Shown: positions 9,291 to 23,702, counted from the first letter of the stretch. The stretch: DNA of 64,000 nucleotides from Aeromonas sp. RU39B (GCF_900156095.1 NZ_FTMJ01000008.1:124001-188000), one strand, 5' to 3'. The notes: generated by a model not told the origin, from the letters alone. Made by a program: numbers and translations.

Positions 9291-10756
9291 TATTTCCGCT
9301 CATACAAGAATTCAGCATGATGGTAGTGTGATGAGTTTATGCTAAACCATGGCCAGCGAGAGGGAGATGAAAAAATGAGTTTGAATGCTTCAAGTGTAGG
9401 AAACGTGCTGACTGGATAAAATTCAAATCCGGCACCCCCATCGAGCATATTTTCATGGTAAATATAATGTCTACTTACTTTACTAAATATCTCAAGATAA
9501 TGAGAAATATTTCTAAAGTCCATTTCTGAAAAGCTGATAGTGTTTATAGCAAAATCGATGCTCAACTCTTCAATCTTTTCAATAAGATAATGTGGCAACA
9601 AAATAATATCATATTTCTCTAGTTCTGCTCGGCTAAGCGTCTCGATATTATCTTGATATGTCAGTATCTTCTTATCGGGAAAACACATCATTAAATAGTA
9701 TGATGATACTATTAGGTTTTCAGGTAAATCAAAGTTGATATATGTTCCCTGAAAGCCACAGGAAAATAGAGATTCAGCGTAGCCACCATACCCACCACCA
9801 ACTTCCATCACGATTGGCCGATTGAGATCACTCAGTAGGTTAATTGTAGTTACCGCTCTATAGTTGTTCAGCATGTTATTTGCATGCACTATGTTGCCGT
9901 CTAAATAGATACCGTATGGGTTACCCACGTTTTTACATGCCAACTGTTCCACCTTGGGTTCAAGCAGGCTATTCTTCCATACATTAAAAACACGTCTAAA
10001 GTTTCCAGCATGGTGCGCATCGTTACAAAATGCATGAAATGCCTCAACTCCACCTAAAATACCACTGCTCATTTCATTTCTATAGAAATTCTGAAGTAGT
10101 TTTTTAAGTCCAACTTGATCTTTCTTGTTAATAGCAGTATAGAAGTTAGGTCTCGAACCCTTTAGGAAATTATGCCAGTTTTTTCCTACTTGTAACTCTG
10201 GTGGAATCGTATCATGTTCTGCATCATCAATCGTTTTTTCATAAGCAGAAAGGATATTAGCAACAAATACAGTTTCATTTATATCATCTATTCTAGAGAA
10301 AACATCATCGGTTGATTTATTTGAAATGTCATATGATATTGTCGCAGTGTTTAATCGATCATCCACAATCTTGTGACGTCGGATAGATATGCAGCTACTA
10401 GATTCGAACGCACGGATAATAGTGTGAAAGTCACTTTTAAACGAAAGTACTTTTTGGGGGGCAACACCATTCTGCGATAGTACTAATTGAGCATTGTTTT
10501 TTTCAAACTGGCTGTTGACTATAATGTAATCATATTCCAATGCGTTTAGCTCACTCGGCTCAAGAATTTTTGTGTTTTTTAATACATTCAGAGATTTATC
10601 CAGATGCGGCTGAACATATCCCACAATTGTGACGCCATAACGTGCGCAATTGAATTCAATACCACCATTAAACATGGTGCCAGCTGCGGCCTCTACATCG
10701 CTAACTGTGGTATCTTTATTTGTGATAAGCCCTGTTCCGTATACGATAACTTTCAT
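9290..10756 (-). CDS. Putative sugar O-methyltransferase with N-terminal Rossmann domain
   Basis: The product has 488 residues. Residues 1 to about 115 form a small Rossmann-like domain (MKVIVYGTGL, then GVTIVGYVQPHLD and YDYIIVNS) similar in style to the C-terminal parts of the two nearby glycosyltransferases. The C-terminal half matches the family annotated as putative sugar O-methyltransferase: LDGNIVHANNMLNNYRA, then the SAM-binding glycine loop VMEVGGGYGGYAESL (about 317-330), INFDLPEN, and a late FSEMDFRNISHYLE segment. It probably methylates a glycan hydroxyl using S-adenosylmethionine. It lies 46 bases after pseC on the same strand and may cap or decorate the pseudaminic-acid-containing or neighbouring glycan. 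The DNA is AT-rich like the opposing operon. Ribosome binding is weak (GAGA). Confidence 0.75.
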   Translation of the reverse strand: MKVIVYGTGLITNKDTTVSDVEAAAGTMFNGGIEFNCARYGVTIVGYVQPHLDKSLNVLKNTKILEPSELNALEYDYIIVNSQFEKNNAQLVLSQNGVAPQKVLSFKSDFHTIIRAFESSSCISIRRHKIVDDRLNTATISYDISNKSTDDVFSRIDDINETVFVANILSAYEKTIDDAEHDTIPPELQVGKNWHNFLKGSRPNFYTAINKKDQVGLKKLLQNFYRNEMSSGILGGVEAFHAFCNDAHHAGNFRRVFNVWKNSLLEPKVEQLACKNVGNPYGIYLDGNIVHANNMLNNYRAVTTINLLSDLNRPIVMEVGGGYGGYAESLFSCGFQGTYINFDLPENLIVSSYYLMMCFPDKKILTYQDNIETLSRAELEKYDIILLPHYLIEKIEELSIDFAINTISFSEMDFRNISHYLEIFSKVSRHYIYHENMLDGGAGFEFYPVSTFPTLEAFKLIFSSPSRWPWFSINSSHYHHAEFLYERK

Positions 10757-10802
10757 AAGTATCTCTACAATATATTATTTGTTGAACCAGTTGTGCTTCT
10801 AT

Positions 10803-13033
<2,231 letters not shown>

Positions 13034-13149
13034 TCAATAAATTCGTGAGTGCGAATGAATAACCCGCTGTTTTTCAAAGTATTGCATACCGATGCCCACT
13101 GTTTGCCAGTGATTGGACCGGTTTGCTGTGAATTTGCGGAGTAGATAGC

Positions 13150-13178
13150 AAAAAAACAGGCACCGCCGGGGTGCCTGT
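13150..13178 (-). terminator. Intrinsic terminator of ppx
   Basis: Arms ACAGGCACC / GGTGCCTGT with a 5-base loop. Read on the minus strand it is followed by a run of seven T (A run at 13150-13156). It lies 15 bases after the ppx stop. The rest of 12950-13149 should hold the pseB promoter; I see no clear consensus there. Confidence 0.85.
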
Positions 13179-13192
13179 TGCATAGAAAATGT

Positions 13193-14680
13193 TCAGGAGA
13201 GAAGTTCCAGTCGCCAGCCCATTTCCCGGCAGTAGCGCTGTTCTTTTTCCAGATTCTGCATCAACAGACGATTTGCCTCGCACCAGCTTTCCGGTAGCGT
13301 CAGGCTGATGCTGTCACCCTCGGCACTGGCCGACAGTGGCGGCACCAGGTCGTCCTGGCGGCGGTGATGCAGTGCAACGGCAAGGCGCAGCAGGCGGATA
13401 CAACGCAATACCGTGGTCTCGTCGTGGCTGGGTAGAGGGGGCATCTCATCAAGACGCAGCGCCTTGCGCTGGAAGCGAACCATTGCCGCCAGCAGGGTTT
13501 GATCCTCCTGGCTAAAACCCGGCAGATCGGTGTGCTGCAGGATATAGGCTGAATGGCGATGAATGCCGCTGTAGTTAATTGCCATACCGATTTCATGCAG
13601 GCGAGCTGCCCAGCCGAGCATATCCCGGTAGGGGGCTTGCTCTAGCGCCCAGGGCGCCTGCACCGCATCAAACAGCGCCAGCGCGGTTTGTTCTACCCGG
13701 CTTGCCTGACGCACATCGAGTCGATAATGGCGGGCCAGGGCATCTGCCGTGCGCTCACGAATGTCGTGGTGCTGCAGGCGCTCTTCGAATTCATAGAGCA
13801 GGCCTTCACGCAGCGCGCCATCTGAGTAATCCATCCGCTCAATCTTGAGTGAGTGAAACAGCGCCAGCAGAATGGCCACACCTGCAGCCAGCACTTCGCG
13901 GCGCTCGTCGGGAAGGCCGGCCAGCTTGAGGTGGCTCACCTTGCGGCTCTCCACCATCTTTTGGCGCAGCAACTCCAGGGCGCTGAGGGTAATACCGCAA
14001 TCGCTCATCCCCTCTTGCTGCAGCACATCATACACGGTACGCACCGAACCTGAGCTGCCGAGGCAACTTTGCCAGCCCAGTGAGCGGTACTGCTCCAGAA
14101 TCGGATCAAGTTGATGCTGGGCTTCCAGCATGGCGGCCGTGAACTGGCGGTCTGTTAATTTACCGTCGGAGAAAAACTGCTGAGTAAAGCTCACGCAGCC
14201 CATCTTGCGGCTGGTGAGCGCCAGCGGACTAAAGCCTTCGCCGATGATGATTTCGGTACTTCCGCCGCCGATATCCACCACCAGCACCTGACCTTCCACA
14301 TGCTGGGTATGGGCGACCCCTTGGTAGATCAAGCGGGCTTCTTCCTGGCCGCTGATCACCTCGATGGGATGATGCAGCAGTTGGCTCGCTTGCAGCACAA
14401 AATCACGGGCGTTGCTGGCGCGGCGCAGGGTATAGGTACCCGCGATGCGCACATGGTCCGGGCGGATGTTGGCCAGCCGCTCGGCAAACAGCGACAGACA
14501 GGAGAGGCCGCGCTCCATGGCTTCGGCGCTCATGCGCTTTTGCGCATCCATCCCCTCGGCCAGACGCACCCGCTCCTTGATGCGGTCGATAATACGAAAG
14601 CGCCCCTCGCTTAGGTGGGCGATGATCATATGAAAGCTGTTGGATCCCAGATCCACGGCGGCGTAGAGACTATTGTCCAC
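13193..14680 (-). CDS. ppx: Exopolyphosphatase
   Basis: Ppx hydrolyses terminal phosphates from inorganic polyphosphate (and pppGpp in relatives). I take the GTG at 14680 ([18 protein letters not shown]...), giving 495 residues, because a GAGGAGAAG ribosome site sits just before it and it overlaps the end of ppk by 11 bases; a GTG at 14752 would extend far into ppk. Seen are the acetate/sugar kinase-type fold blocks [35 protein letters not shown] and GSSGSVRT, followed by a C-terminal HD-like helical part ([20 protein letters not shown]). It is the last gene of a ppk-ppx operon and ends at a strong terminator. Confidence 0.95.
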   Translation of the reverse strand: MDNSLYAAVDLGSNSFHMIIAHLSEGRFRIIDRIKERVRLAEGMDAQKRMSAEAMERGLSCLSLFAERLANIRPDHVRIAGTYTLRRASNARDFVLQASQLLHHPIEVISGQEEARLIYQGVAHTQHVEGQVLVVDIGGGSTEIIIGEGFSPLALTSRKMGCVSFTQQFFSDGKLTDRQFTAAMLEAQHQLDPILEQYRSLGWQSCLGSSGSVRTVYDVLQQEGMSDCGITLSALELLRQKMVESRKVSHLKLAGLPDERREVLAAGVAILLALFHSLKIERMDYSDGALREGLLYEFEERLQHHDIRERTADALARHYRLDVRQASRVEQTALALFDAVQAPWALEQAPYRDMLGWAARLHEIGMAINYSGIHRHSAYILQHTDLPGFSQEDQTLLAAMVRFQRKALRLDEMPPLPSHDETTVLRCIRLLRLAVALHHRRQDDLVPPLSASAEGDSISLTLPESWCEANRLLMQNLEKEQRYCREMGWRLELLS

Positions 14681-16742
14681 CGCTCTTCTCCTCAATCTGT
14701 TTGAGGTAGTCATAGATGGCAACCTGGCTGCGCAGTTTGCGCCGGTTACCACGCTTGACGTACTCGTTCTTCTGCTCGGCGTCGATCATACGGGCCTTGG
14801 TGGTGTCATTCCACTGCAGATCGAGAATATCGAGAATGCGCTGGCGCAGGCGATCGTCATAAATGGGGGTGCCCACCTCGATTCGACCATCGATATTACG
14901 GGTCATCCAGTCGGCGCTGGAGATGTAGATCTGCTGATTGCCCTTGTTGTGGAACACCATGACGCGCGGGTGCTCAAGGAAGCGGTCGATGATACTGACA
15001 ACCTTGATGTTCTCGCTCAATCCCGGCACGCCGGGGCGCATGGCACACATGCCGCGAATGATCATCTGGATAGGGACCCCCGCCTGACCGGCGGCATAGA
15101 GCCGGTTGATAAGATCCCGGTCTACCAGATTGTTGATTTTTAGGAAAATCCCCGATTCTAGACCCGCCTTGGCATTGGCAATCTCGTTGTCGAGCATGCG
15201 ATAGAGCTGGCGGCGCGAGTTGATGGGGGAGACCAGCAGGTGGTTGAACTTGTAGCGGCGGTAGGGGTATTCGATGTACTCGAACACGCTCTCGACTTCG
15301 GCCGTGATCTCCGGATGGCAGGTCAGCAGCGAGAAGTCGGTATAAATCTTGGCGGTGCGTTCATTGAAGTTACCTGTACCGATATGGGCATAACGCACCG
15401 GTTCGCCATTTTCCATGCGGGTGATAAGGCAGAGCTTGGAGTGGATCTTGAGGCTCGGCACCCCAAACACCACCCGCACACCCGCATCGGTCAGGATGTT
15501 GGCCCAATCGATGTTGGCTGCTTCATCAAAGCGAGCGCGCAACTCAACCACCACGGTAACCTTCTTACCGTTGTTGGCGGCATCAATCAGTGAGTGAATG
15601 ATGCGCGATTTTTTGGCCACCCGGTAGATATTGATACGCATGGCCGTCACTGCCGGGTCGAAGGCGGCCTGACGCACCAGCTCGGTAAAGTGGTGGAACT
15701 TGTGATAGGGGTAGTAGAGCAGGATATCCCGCTGCTTGATGGCATCAAAGGCGTTGACGAAGCCGTCAAAATCCCGGCAATCGAGGGCCGGCAACTTGCC
15801 GTTTTCCAGATAGTCGCGCCCGACATTGGGAAAACCGATGAAGTCCTTGAAGTTGTGATAGCGCCCGCCCGGAATGATGGCGTCGTAGGAGCTGATCTGC
15901 AGCTTGAGCTTGAGAAAGCTAATCATCGCAGCTGGCATTTCGCGCTCATAGACAAAACGCACCGGCATGGCAGTCAGCCGCTGCTTGAGGCCGTCACTCA
16001 TCTTGTCAACCAGACTCATATCGAGCTGATCGGACAGGTCATATTCGGCGTCACGGGTGAGCTTTACGGCATAGGCCGATATCTCGTCGTAGTTGAAAAA
16101 GCCGCGGAAGATGTTGTCCAGATTGAGGCGGATGATGTTGTCGAGCAGCATGATCTGCTTGCGGCGACGAGTGCCATCGGGCGGCAGCTGAATAAAACGT
16201 GGCAAATCGTCAGTCGGCACTTCCACCAAGGCGTATTGAATCACCTGACCCTGCTTTTTCATCTCGATGGCGAGGTAGGTCCGTTCGTCTTTCAGGAACT
16301 TGGCCGGGTTAACCTCTTTATTGAGCAGGATCGGGATGATATGGCGCAGCACCTTCTCTTTAAAGAAGATATCTATCCAGGTCTGGATCGGCTCTGACAG
16401 CTGGTTTTCGTTGACCAGGAAAATGTTGTGGCGCGCTAGCGCCAGCAGCAGTTCGCGATAGGTGGCATCGAAGGCTTCGCCCAGCGACAACACTTTTTGC
16501 TGAATGGCGCGCAGCAGCACTTTGGCCTCTTCGTCGCCACCGTGCTCTTCGTTAATCAAAATGCGGCGTTTGACATCTGAAACGCGCACCTTGAAAAACT
16601 CATCCTGATTGGAGGAGAAGATACCGAGAAAGCGGACCCGCTCAATGAGCGGCACCGTTTTATCCATGGCTTCCTGCAATACCCGTTCATTGAAAGCGAG
16701 CCAGCTGAGCTCTTTTTCCACGTACAACTGATCCGTGCTCAT
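14670..16742 (-). CDS. ppk: Polyphosphate kinase 1
   Basis: This 690-residue PPK1 reversibly polymerises the gamma phosphate of ATP into polyphosphate at the inner membrane. Domain order is as in the family: N-terminal helical part ([15 protein letters not shown]), head domain, then two phospholipase-D-like C-terminal domains. The autophosphorylated histidine is expected in [18 protein letters not shown], and the second conserved histidine in the ..[16 protein letters not shown] region. Length is normal. It starts 65 bases after the GcvR-like gene on the same strand and overlaps ppx, so all three may share a transcript. A Pho box was not identified. Confidence 0.96.
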   Translation of the reverse strand: MSTDQLYVEKELSWLAFNERVLQEAMDKTVPLIERVRFLGIFSSNQDEFFKVRVSDVKRRILINEEHGGDEEAKVLLRAIQQKVLSLGEAFDATYRELLLALARHNIFLVNENQLSEPIQTWIDIFFKEKVLRHIIPILLNKEVNPAKFLKDERTYLAIEMKKQGQVIQYALVEVPTDDLPRFIQLPPDGTRRRKQIMLLDNIIRLNLDNIFRGFFNYDEISAYAVKLTRDAEYDLSDQLDMSLVDKMSDGLKQRLTAMPVRFVYEREMPAAMISFLKLKLQISSYDAIIPGGRYHNFKDFIGFPNVGRDYLENGKLPALDCRDFDGFVNAFDAIKQRDILLYYPYHKFHHFTELVRQAAFDPAVTAMRINIYRVAKKSRIIHSLIDAANNGKKVTVVVELRARFDEAANIDWANILTDAGVRVVFGVPSLKIHSKLCLITRMENGEPVRYAHIGTGNFNERTAKIYTDFSLLTCHPEITAEVESVFEYIEYPYRRYKFNHLLVSPINSRRQLYRMLDNEIANAKAGLESGIFLKINNLVDRDLINRLYAAGQAGVPIQMIIRGMCAMRPGVPGLSENIKVVSIIDRFLEHPRVMVFHNKGNQQIYISSADWMTRNIDGRIEVGTPIYDDRLRQRILDILDLQWNDTTKARMIDAEQKNEYVKRGNRRKLRSQVAIYDYLKQIEEKSGGQ

Positions 16743-16807
16743 GATGTGCCTCTGTGGTGTGTTCGGCTCGTTATATGACGCTTTGATTACGCTTTAATGA
16801 CGTTGGC

Positions 16808-17326
16808 TTAGTCCTGCTCTTCGCGGTCGATATCGATCATCAGATCGTCCGACAGGGATTCAAGCTCGCTCACCAGTTGCTCCTGACTGATACTGGCCGG
16901 CAGTGCCACCAGAGCATGAGCATAAAAGAGCGGAGCGCCACTGTGAGCGGCGGCTTCGCAGCCGGTGGTGAGATCGACCACGTTGACATCTAGACGGTGC
17001 AGTACGGTGGCAAGCTCATGGACGATGCCGGGGCGATCGTTGCCGGTCACGGTCATCAGCAGTTGCGATGATTCGTCGAGTTCGGCGCCATCACTGCCTT
17101 CCGCCAAGGTGATCTGCAGATCGGGCAGGGCGCTTAATGCGGCTTTAAGCGGCGCGACGGCACTCTCTGGCAATGCGACTTGCAAGATACCGGCAAACTG
17201 CCCTGCCAGCTCGCTCATGGAGCTTGCCAGCCAGTTGCCATTGACGTTCGTCACGGCGGCCGCCAGGGTTTCGACGATGCCGGGTCTGTCGGGACCGATA
17301 ACGGTGATAACCAGTTGTTTTTGCAT
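16808..17326 (-). CDS. Tandem ACT-domain protein, GcvR-like
   Basis: The ATG at 17326 follows an excellent GGAGGATAAG ribosome site and gives 172 residues; upstream in-frame starts lack one. Two ACT domains are visible, each opening with a similar ligand loop: GPDRPGIVETLA in the first and GNDRPGIVHELA in the second. The protein resembles the glycine cleavage repressor GcvR, which in E. coli binds glycine and the regulator GcvA and does not itself bind DNA as far as known. Here the neighbours are ppk and ppx rather than gcv genes, so the regulatory target is uncertain. The acidic C-terminus (DDLMIDIDREEQD) is characteristic of this orthologue group only as far as I can judge by eye. Confidence 0.75.
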   Translation of the reverse strand: MQKQLVITVIGPDRPGIVETLAAAVTNVNGNWLASSMSELAGQFAGILQVALPESAVAPLKAALSALPDLQITLAEGSDGAELDESSQLLMTVTGNDRPGIVHELATVLHRLDVNVVDLTTGCEAAAHSGAPLFYAHALVALPASISQEQLVSELESLSDDLMIDIDREEQD

Positions 17327-17529
17327 CTTATCCTCCATGTCATGCCACTCTATTGTGCCTGTGCGGCTCGCCCAGATGAAGCCACCACAGCGGAAAAAAC
17401 CACCCAAGGTTTCGGCCTCAGAGGCCCTGATGGGCCGCCGGCGCGTCAATAACTGACAGGCCCATACCTACATGCTAAAGTATTGCGCGTTTTTTTCAGC
17501 CCAAATGTGATGTGGGTGCAGGAGGAGTG

Positions 17530-18348
17530 ATGGGCCTGGTCTGGTTTGCCGTATTGTTGTTGCTAGTGGCGGGCTTGCTGTGGTGGATGCGTCGTGGAGG
17601 CAATCCCTCTCACTACCGTCGTGTGGAAAATGTACTGGATAGTGAAGAGTTGGCGCTGTTTGTGGCGCTCGGTGAGGCAGTTGAAGGGCAGGCCCGGGTA
17701 TTGTGCAAGGTCAACTTGGCCAATGTACTGTCACCCTCCGATAAACTGGGTGCCCGCAAGTGGCAGCGAGCTCAGGATGAGCTGACCTGTTGGGACCTCG
17801 ACTATGTGCTGATCGACCCCGAAGACGGTGCCCCCCTGTGTGGTATCGTCCTTGAGGAAGAGGAGGGCCATGCCGAGGATTTCAGACGCAAAGCGTGCGC
17901 CGCCGGTGGGCTGGCCCTGTTGGCGGTCCCTCCTGCCAATGAGTATGACGTCGATCATCTGCGCACCCAGCTGCACTACTATCTGGAGCCCGAGTTGGGG
18001 CTGCTCGAAGAAGACAACGAAGAGCCACCGGTTGTCGATGAGCATCACCACGATCGCGATTTTGGCAACGAGCCGACATTTGGCGCCATTTCGCTCGATG
18101 GCATCGATGTAGGCGGCCGGCGTGAACCGACGCTCAACCCGGTCCTGATTGATGAGGTTGAGGTAGAAGGGCGCTTGCCCGAGGTCAAACCGGTCAAGAA
18201 AGTGCATACCCAATGCCCGCGCTGCTCGTCCCCGCTGGTGGAGCGACTGGCACGCAAGGGGCCGCAGGCCGGTCAGTATTTCATGACCTGCACCCGCTTT
18301 CCCGAGTGCCGTTATGCGACCTTGACCGACAAACGAGTTAGTCATTGA
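17530..18348 (+). CDS. Membrane-anchored DUF2726 protein with topoisomerase-type zinc finger
   Basis: The ATG at 17530 lies behind GGAGGAG, giving 272 residues. Residues 1 to about 22 form one hydrophobic membrane anchor (MGLVWFAVLLLLVAGLL) followed by positive charges, so the rest should face the cytoplasm. A DUF2726 domain follows (YRRVENVLDSEELALF, then LCKVNLANVLSPSD, a nuclease-like fold by reputation). After an acidic, low-complexity linker comes a C-terminal four-cysteine finger (CPRCSSPLVERL ... TCTRFPECRYAT) like those in topoisomerase I. Function is not established. It is divergent from the GcvR-like gene and ends at a terminator shared with glpK. Confidence 0.75.
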   Translation: MGLVWFAVLLLLVAGLLWWMRRGGNPSHYRRVENVLDSEELALFVALGEAVEGQARVLCKVNLANVLSPSDKLGARKWQRAQDELTCWDLDYVLIDPEDGAPLCGIVLEEEEGHAEDFRRKACAAGGLALLAVPPANEYDVDHLRTQLHYYLEPELGLLEEDNEEPPVVDEHHHDRDFGNEPTFGAISLDGIDVGGRREPTLNPVLIDEVEVEGRLPEVKPVKKVHTQCPRCSSPLVERLARKGPQAGQYFMTCTRFPECRYATLTDKRVSH

Positions 18349-18421
18349 CTAGCGAGATAACGCCCCATCCCGATAGTTGCAACGTGCCATAAAGCGCGAT
18401 ACCGCCGCCATCGGGCAAAAG

Positions 18422-18448
18422 AAAAGGCCAGCATGACGCTGGCCTTTT
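18422..18448. terminator. Bidirectional terminator between DUF2726 gene and glpK
   Basis: Perfect inverted repeat AAAAGGCCAGC / GCTGGCCTTTT with a 5-base loop. The A/T ends serve as U tracts on both strands, for the DUF2726 gene and for glpK. Confidence 0.88.
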
Positions 18449-18469
18449 GATTTCTGCGCGGGATTGTCG

Positions 18470-20037
<1,568 letters not shown>

Positions 20038-20057
<20 letters not shown>

Positions 20058-20886
20058 TGGATGCGGCGGTTTTGGCTTCTTCGGTGACGACACGGTTACC
20101 CGGTACGCACGGAGCCAGTACTTTCACGTAGAGGGCTGCGCCAATTTGAGCTCCGACGATCGGGCCAAGGATGGGCACCCAGAAGTAGGGGTTGTCACGG
20201 CCACCGGTCAGGGCCATATCGCCCCAGCCTGCCATGTAGGCGAAGAACTTCGGACCAAAGTCACGGGCCGGGTTCATCGCAAAGCCGGTGAGCGGGCCAA
20301 GGGAGGCACCGATAACGGCAATCAGCACACCGATCAGCAGGGCAGCAGCAAAGCCCTTGGGCGCGCCATTGTTATTGTCACCCAGCGCCAGAATACCGGT
20401 CATCAGCACAGCGGTGATGGTCAACTCGACAAAGAAGGCGTGCAGGTTGGACAGTTGCGGCTTGGCATAGGTCGAGAAGATCCCGGCGGTGCCGAGGCTC
20501 TCCTGGCTACCGCGCACCACATTGTGGGTGGTTTCCCACTCGGTGAACAGGCTGCCATAGAGGAAGTAGACCAGAGCGGCGAAGCAGAACGCGCCGGCTA
20601 CCTGAGCCACGATGTAAGGAACGATTTTGCGCTTGTCAAAGCCACAGAAGGTGGCCAGAGCCAGCGTAACAGCCGGGTTCAAGTGGGCACCGGAGATGCC
20701 ACCGGTTACATAAACGGCGATGGCGACACCGAGACCCCAGGTAATGGAGATTTCCCATTGCCCGAAGTTGGCGCCAGTCAGTACCAGTGCTGCGACACAT
20801 CCCACGCCGAAAAATATCAGCAGGCCGGTACCAAGGAACTCGGCGAAACACTCGCCAAGCAGGGTGTTGGGTCTTTGTATGCTCAT
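20038..20886 (-). CDS. glpF: Glycerol uptake facilitator (aquaglyceroporin)
   Basis: GlpF is an inner-membrane channel of the aquaporin superfamily that lets glycerol diffuse into the cell. The 282-residue product has six predicted membrane spans and both NPA boxes, SGAHLNPAVTLA and GFAMNPARDFGPK, the latter with the NPARD arginine of the selectivity filter. The ATG at 20886 follows AAGGAAC. It leads a minus-strand glpF-glpK operon, divergent from glpT across a 478-base regulatory gap. The charged C-terminal tail (EEAKTAASKKEVAA) is duplicated just downstream as a short repeat. Confidence 0.96.
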
Positions 20887-21364
20887 ATCTCGTTCCTTTT
20901 ATTATCTATCCACCATGGGGGCACACCCCTGACGTTCTAAGGTTTGTTCTAACGACCTTTTTGCCCGAAAACGCGACCTTGTATGTTGTTTGAGCGAGCT
21001 CAAACTTTATGTTCGTTTTTGCTCGTTTCCGGGATAGCGCAACATTACGCCCTCTGCATAAAAGCCGTTAGACCCCACGCGGTAGAAGTGTGCTCGAGAT
21101 CGCACATGTTGCTAACAAAATGTGACCGCTCGCAAATATACCATAACGATATAACCCTAAGTGGGTAACAACACCAATGGTATCAAGGGCTGCAGCAATG
21201 GTATGACCAGTGATAATGTTATTAATTGTGTCACAAAACTGTAATATTTTGTTTCTGTCACAGTTTAAATGTTCCTTTCTGAACATAATGCGAGCGAATT
21301 CGAAGTGGTAATTGCTCGAATTCCCGGCTTGTCCGGTCTCGCTACAACACAGAAGGAACGTCAT
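20887..21364. promoter_or_regulatory. Divergent glpFK / glpT control region
   Basis: This 478-base gap has no gene. It holds several GlpR-like half sites (ATGTTCG around 21009; AACATAATGCGAGCGAA near 21282), a GTTTGAG/CTCAAAC inverted repeat at 20988-21005, and a CRP-like half site TGTGA at 21121. Promoters for both directions must lie here. Apart from the operator listed separately, the sites are suggestive only. Confidence 0.5.
21268..21287. promoter_or_regulatory. Probable GlpR operator upstream of glpT
   Basis: ATGTTC-N6-GAACAT at 21269-21286 is a perfect palindrome with the same spacing as the E. coli GlpR consensus (ATGTTC-GATAAC-GAACAT type). It lies about 80 bases before the glpT start, and glpR is the next gene on the same strand. 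Confidence 0.7.
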
Positions 21365-22708
21365 ATGATGTTGGGTCTTTTCAAACCGGCGCCACACATT
21401 GCCCGGTTGCCTGCTGACCAGGTTGATCCGCTTTACAAACGGATGCGCTGGCAGATTTTTTTCGGGATATTTTTTGGCTACGCCGGCTACTATCTGGTTC
21501 GCAAGAACTTCAGCCTGGCTATGCCCTACCTGATTGAGCAAGGTTTCTCCCGGGGTGATCTCGGGTTTGCGCTCTCGGGCGTCTCGATTGCCTACGGACT
21601 GTCCAAGTTCCTGATGGGGAACATCTCGGATCGCTCGAATGCGCGTTATTTCCTCTCCGCCGGTTTGCTGCTCTCGGCGATCCTCATGTACATGATGGGA
21701 ACGATGCACTGGGCGACGTCCAGCATCGGCATTATGTTCGTGATGCTGTTCCTTAACGGCTGGGCACAAGGCATGGGCTGGCCGCCCTGCGGTCGCACCA
21801 TGGTGCACTGGTGGTCGCACAAGGAGCGCGGCAGTATCGTGTCGGTTTGGAACGTGGCCCACAACGTCGGTGGTGGCATGATTGGGCCACTGTTTATCCT
21901 TGGAATGGGCTGGTTTAACGACTGGCGCAGTGCCTTCTATGTGCCGGCCGCCTGCGCGGCAGCTATCGCCGTGCTGGCTTTTTTTGTGATGCGTGATACG
22001 CCGCAATCGATCGGCCTGCCGTCGGTCGAAGAGTACAAAAACGACTATCCGGCTGATTACAGTGCCGAGCATGAGAAGGAGCTTTCAGCCAAGGAGATCT
22101 TCGTTAAATACGTGCTCAATAACAAACTGCTGTGGTACATCGCGATTGCCAACGCGTTCGTCTACCTCATTCGTTATGGCGTACTGGACTGGGCGCCGAC
22201 CTATCTGAAGGAAGCCAAGGGCTTTAGCATGGATAAAACCTCCTGGGCTTACTTCCTCTATGAGTGGGCCGGGATCCCTGGCACTTTGCTGTGTGGCTGG
22301 ATGTCAGACAAGTTCTTCCAGGGACGCCGTGCACCGGCCGGCATCCTGTTCATGGCACTGGTGACTGTGGGCGTGCTGGTGTACTGGTTCAACCCGGCAG
22401 GTAACCCAACCGTTGATATGCTGGCTCTGATCTCGATCGGTTTCCTTATCTACGGTCCGGTCATGCTGATTGGTCTGCATGCTCTGGAGCTGGCGCCGAA
22501 GAAGGCAGCCGGTACGGCGGCAGGCTTTACCGGTCTGTTCGGTTATCTGGGCGGCGCGGTGGCAGCGAACGCTATGCTTGGCTACACCGTTGACCACTTT
22601 GGTTGGGATGGCGGCTTTATGGTGCTGACCGTTTCGTGCGTACTCTCCATCCTGTTTATTGCGCTGACTCTCAAGCACGATAACGAGATGGTTGCGCAAC
22701 AAGCCTAA
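21365..22708 (+). CDS. glpT: sn-Glycerol-3-phosphate:phosphate antiporter
   Basis: GlpT is a major-facilitator inner-membrane antiporter that imports glycerol 3-phosphate in exchange for phosphate. I choose the ATG at 21365 (7 bases after AAGGA), giving 447 residues; it could also start at the next ATG (21368). Seen: the N-terminal [21 protein letters not shown] block, then [20 protein letters not shown] with the substrate-binding arginine, [14 protein letters not shown], and about twelve hydrophobic spans. It is followed by a hairpin and glpR. An upstream palindrome fits GlpR control. Confidence 0.96.
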   Translation: MMLGLFKPAPHIARLPADQVDPLYKRMRWQIFFGIFFGYAGYYLVRKNFSLAMPYLIEQGFSRGDLGFALSGVSIAYGLSKFLMGNISDRSNARYFLSAGLLLSAILMYMMGTMHWATSSIGIMFVMLFLNGWAQGMGWPPCGRTMVHWWSHKERGSIVSVWNVAHNVGGGMIGPLFILGMGWFNDWRSAFYVPAACAAAIAVLAFFVMRDTPQSIGLPSVEEYKNDYPADYSAEHEKELSAKEIFVKYVLNNKLLWYIAIANAFVYLIRYGVLDWAPTYLKEAKGFSMDKTSWAYFLYEWAGIPGTLLCGWMSDKFFQGRRAPAGILFMALVTVGVLVYWFNPAGNPTVDMLALISIGFLIYGPVMLIGLHALELAPKKAAGTAAGFTGLFGYLGGAVAANAMLGYTVDHFGWDGGFMVLTVSCVLSILFIALTLKHDNEMVAQQA

Positions 22709-22755
22709 AAGGTGATGGGCGACCTATCTGCCCCACCGGTCTTGGGGTAGACTGC

Positions 22756-22779
22756 AAAGGCCTCAGTGATGAGGCCTTT
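22756..22779 (+). terminator. Hairpin after glpT
   Basis: AAAGGCCTCA / TGAGGCCTTT with a GTGA loop, 47 bases after the glpT stop. The U tract is short, so some read-through into glpR is possible. Confidence 0.65.
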
Positions 22780-22802
22780 ATCAGTCAGGTTGGAGGAGCT
22801 CG

Positions 22803-23561
22803 GTGAAGCAGACGCAACGGCACCAAGAAATACTGGATGTACTTACTCGTCAGGGATTTGTGTCGACAGAGGACCTGGTCAGCCACTTTGATGTGAGTCC
22901 TCAGACTATCCGCCGGGATCTCAACGACCTGGCCGAGCAGAACAAGATTCGGCGTCACCACGGTGGCGCCTCGCTGCACTCCAGCACTGTCAATACCGCA
23001 TATACCACCCGCAAAGTGATGCAACTTAAAGAGAAGGATCGCATTGCTCAGGCCGTTGCGGCCCATATTCCCGATGGCTCTTCCCTGTTTATCGATATTG
23101 GTACGACCACGGAAGCCGTGGCGCGTGCGCTGCTTGGGCACCGCGACCTGCGCATTGTGACCAACAACCTCAACGTAGCCAGCATTCTGACCGCCAAGGA
23201 TGACTTCACGGTGATCATTGCCGGTGGTGAAATCCGCAATCGTGACGGTGGTATCGTGGGTGAGGCAACCCGGGATTTTATCGGGCAGTTTCGCATGGAT
23301 TATGGCGTGATCGGGATATCGGGGATCGATCTTGACGGTTCACTGCTCGATTTTGACTATCACGAAGTGAAGATTGCCCAAGCCATCATCAAGTATTCCC
23401 GTCAGGTGCTGCTGGCGGCCGATCACACCAAATTTGGCCGCAACGCCATGGTGAACCTGGGCAACATCAACCAGATCCATGCCCTGTTTACCGATCAACC
23501 CCCTCCCGACAAGCTGGTTCGCATCATGGATGCCCACCAGATTGAATACCATGTCTGCTGA
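22803..23561 (+). CDS. glpR: Glycerol-3-phosphate regulon repressor
   Basis: GlpR is a DeoR-family repressor released by glycerol 3-phosphate. The GTG start at 22803 has GGAGGAG just upstream; the 252-residue product begins KQTQRHQEIL like the E. coli protein. Seen: an N-terminal winged helix (FVSTEDLVSHFDVSPQTIRRDL), RRHHGGAS, and the effector domain with IDIGTTTEAVARAL, TNNLNVASIL, AGGEIRNRDGGIVGEAT and DHTKFGRNAMVN. It sits between glpT and glpD, so the repressor gene is embedded in its own regulon, unlike the glpEGR arrangement of E. coli. Confidence 0.95.
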   Translation: MKQTQRHQEILDVLTRQGFVSTEDLVSHFDVSPQTIRRDLNDLAEQNKIRRHHGGASLHSSTVNTAYTTRKVMQLKEKDRIAQAVAAHIPDGSSLFIDIGTTTEAVARALLGHRDLRIVTNNLNVASILTAKDDFTVIIAGGEIRNRDGGIVGEATRDFIGQFRMDYGVIGISGIDLDGSLLDFDYHEVKIAQAIIKYSRQVLLAADHTKFGRNAMVNLGNINQIHALFTDQPPPDKLVRIMDAHQIEYHVC

Positions 23562-23593
23562 TAGCTAGTAGCTAATCCATTCAGGCAGTGAAC

Positions 23594-23631
23594 AGGGCCC
23601 GCAGCGATAACCGTTGCGGGCCCTTTGTTTT
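23594..23631 (+). terminator. Intrinsic terminator of glpR
   Basis: Arms AGGGCCCGCA / TGCGGGCCCT with an 11-base loop that can pair partly, followed by TTGTTTT. Confidence 0.85.
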
Positions 23632-23702
23632 GCGAACGACGTAAAGGGATGCATATGTTGCCACACAGTTGATATGGTGTTACTCCAATCGGGGTGGAAG
23701 AG

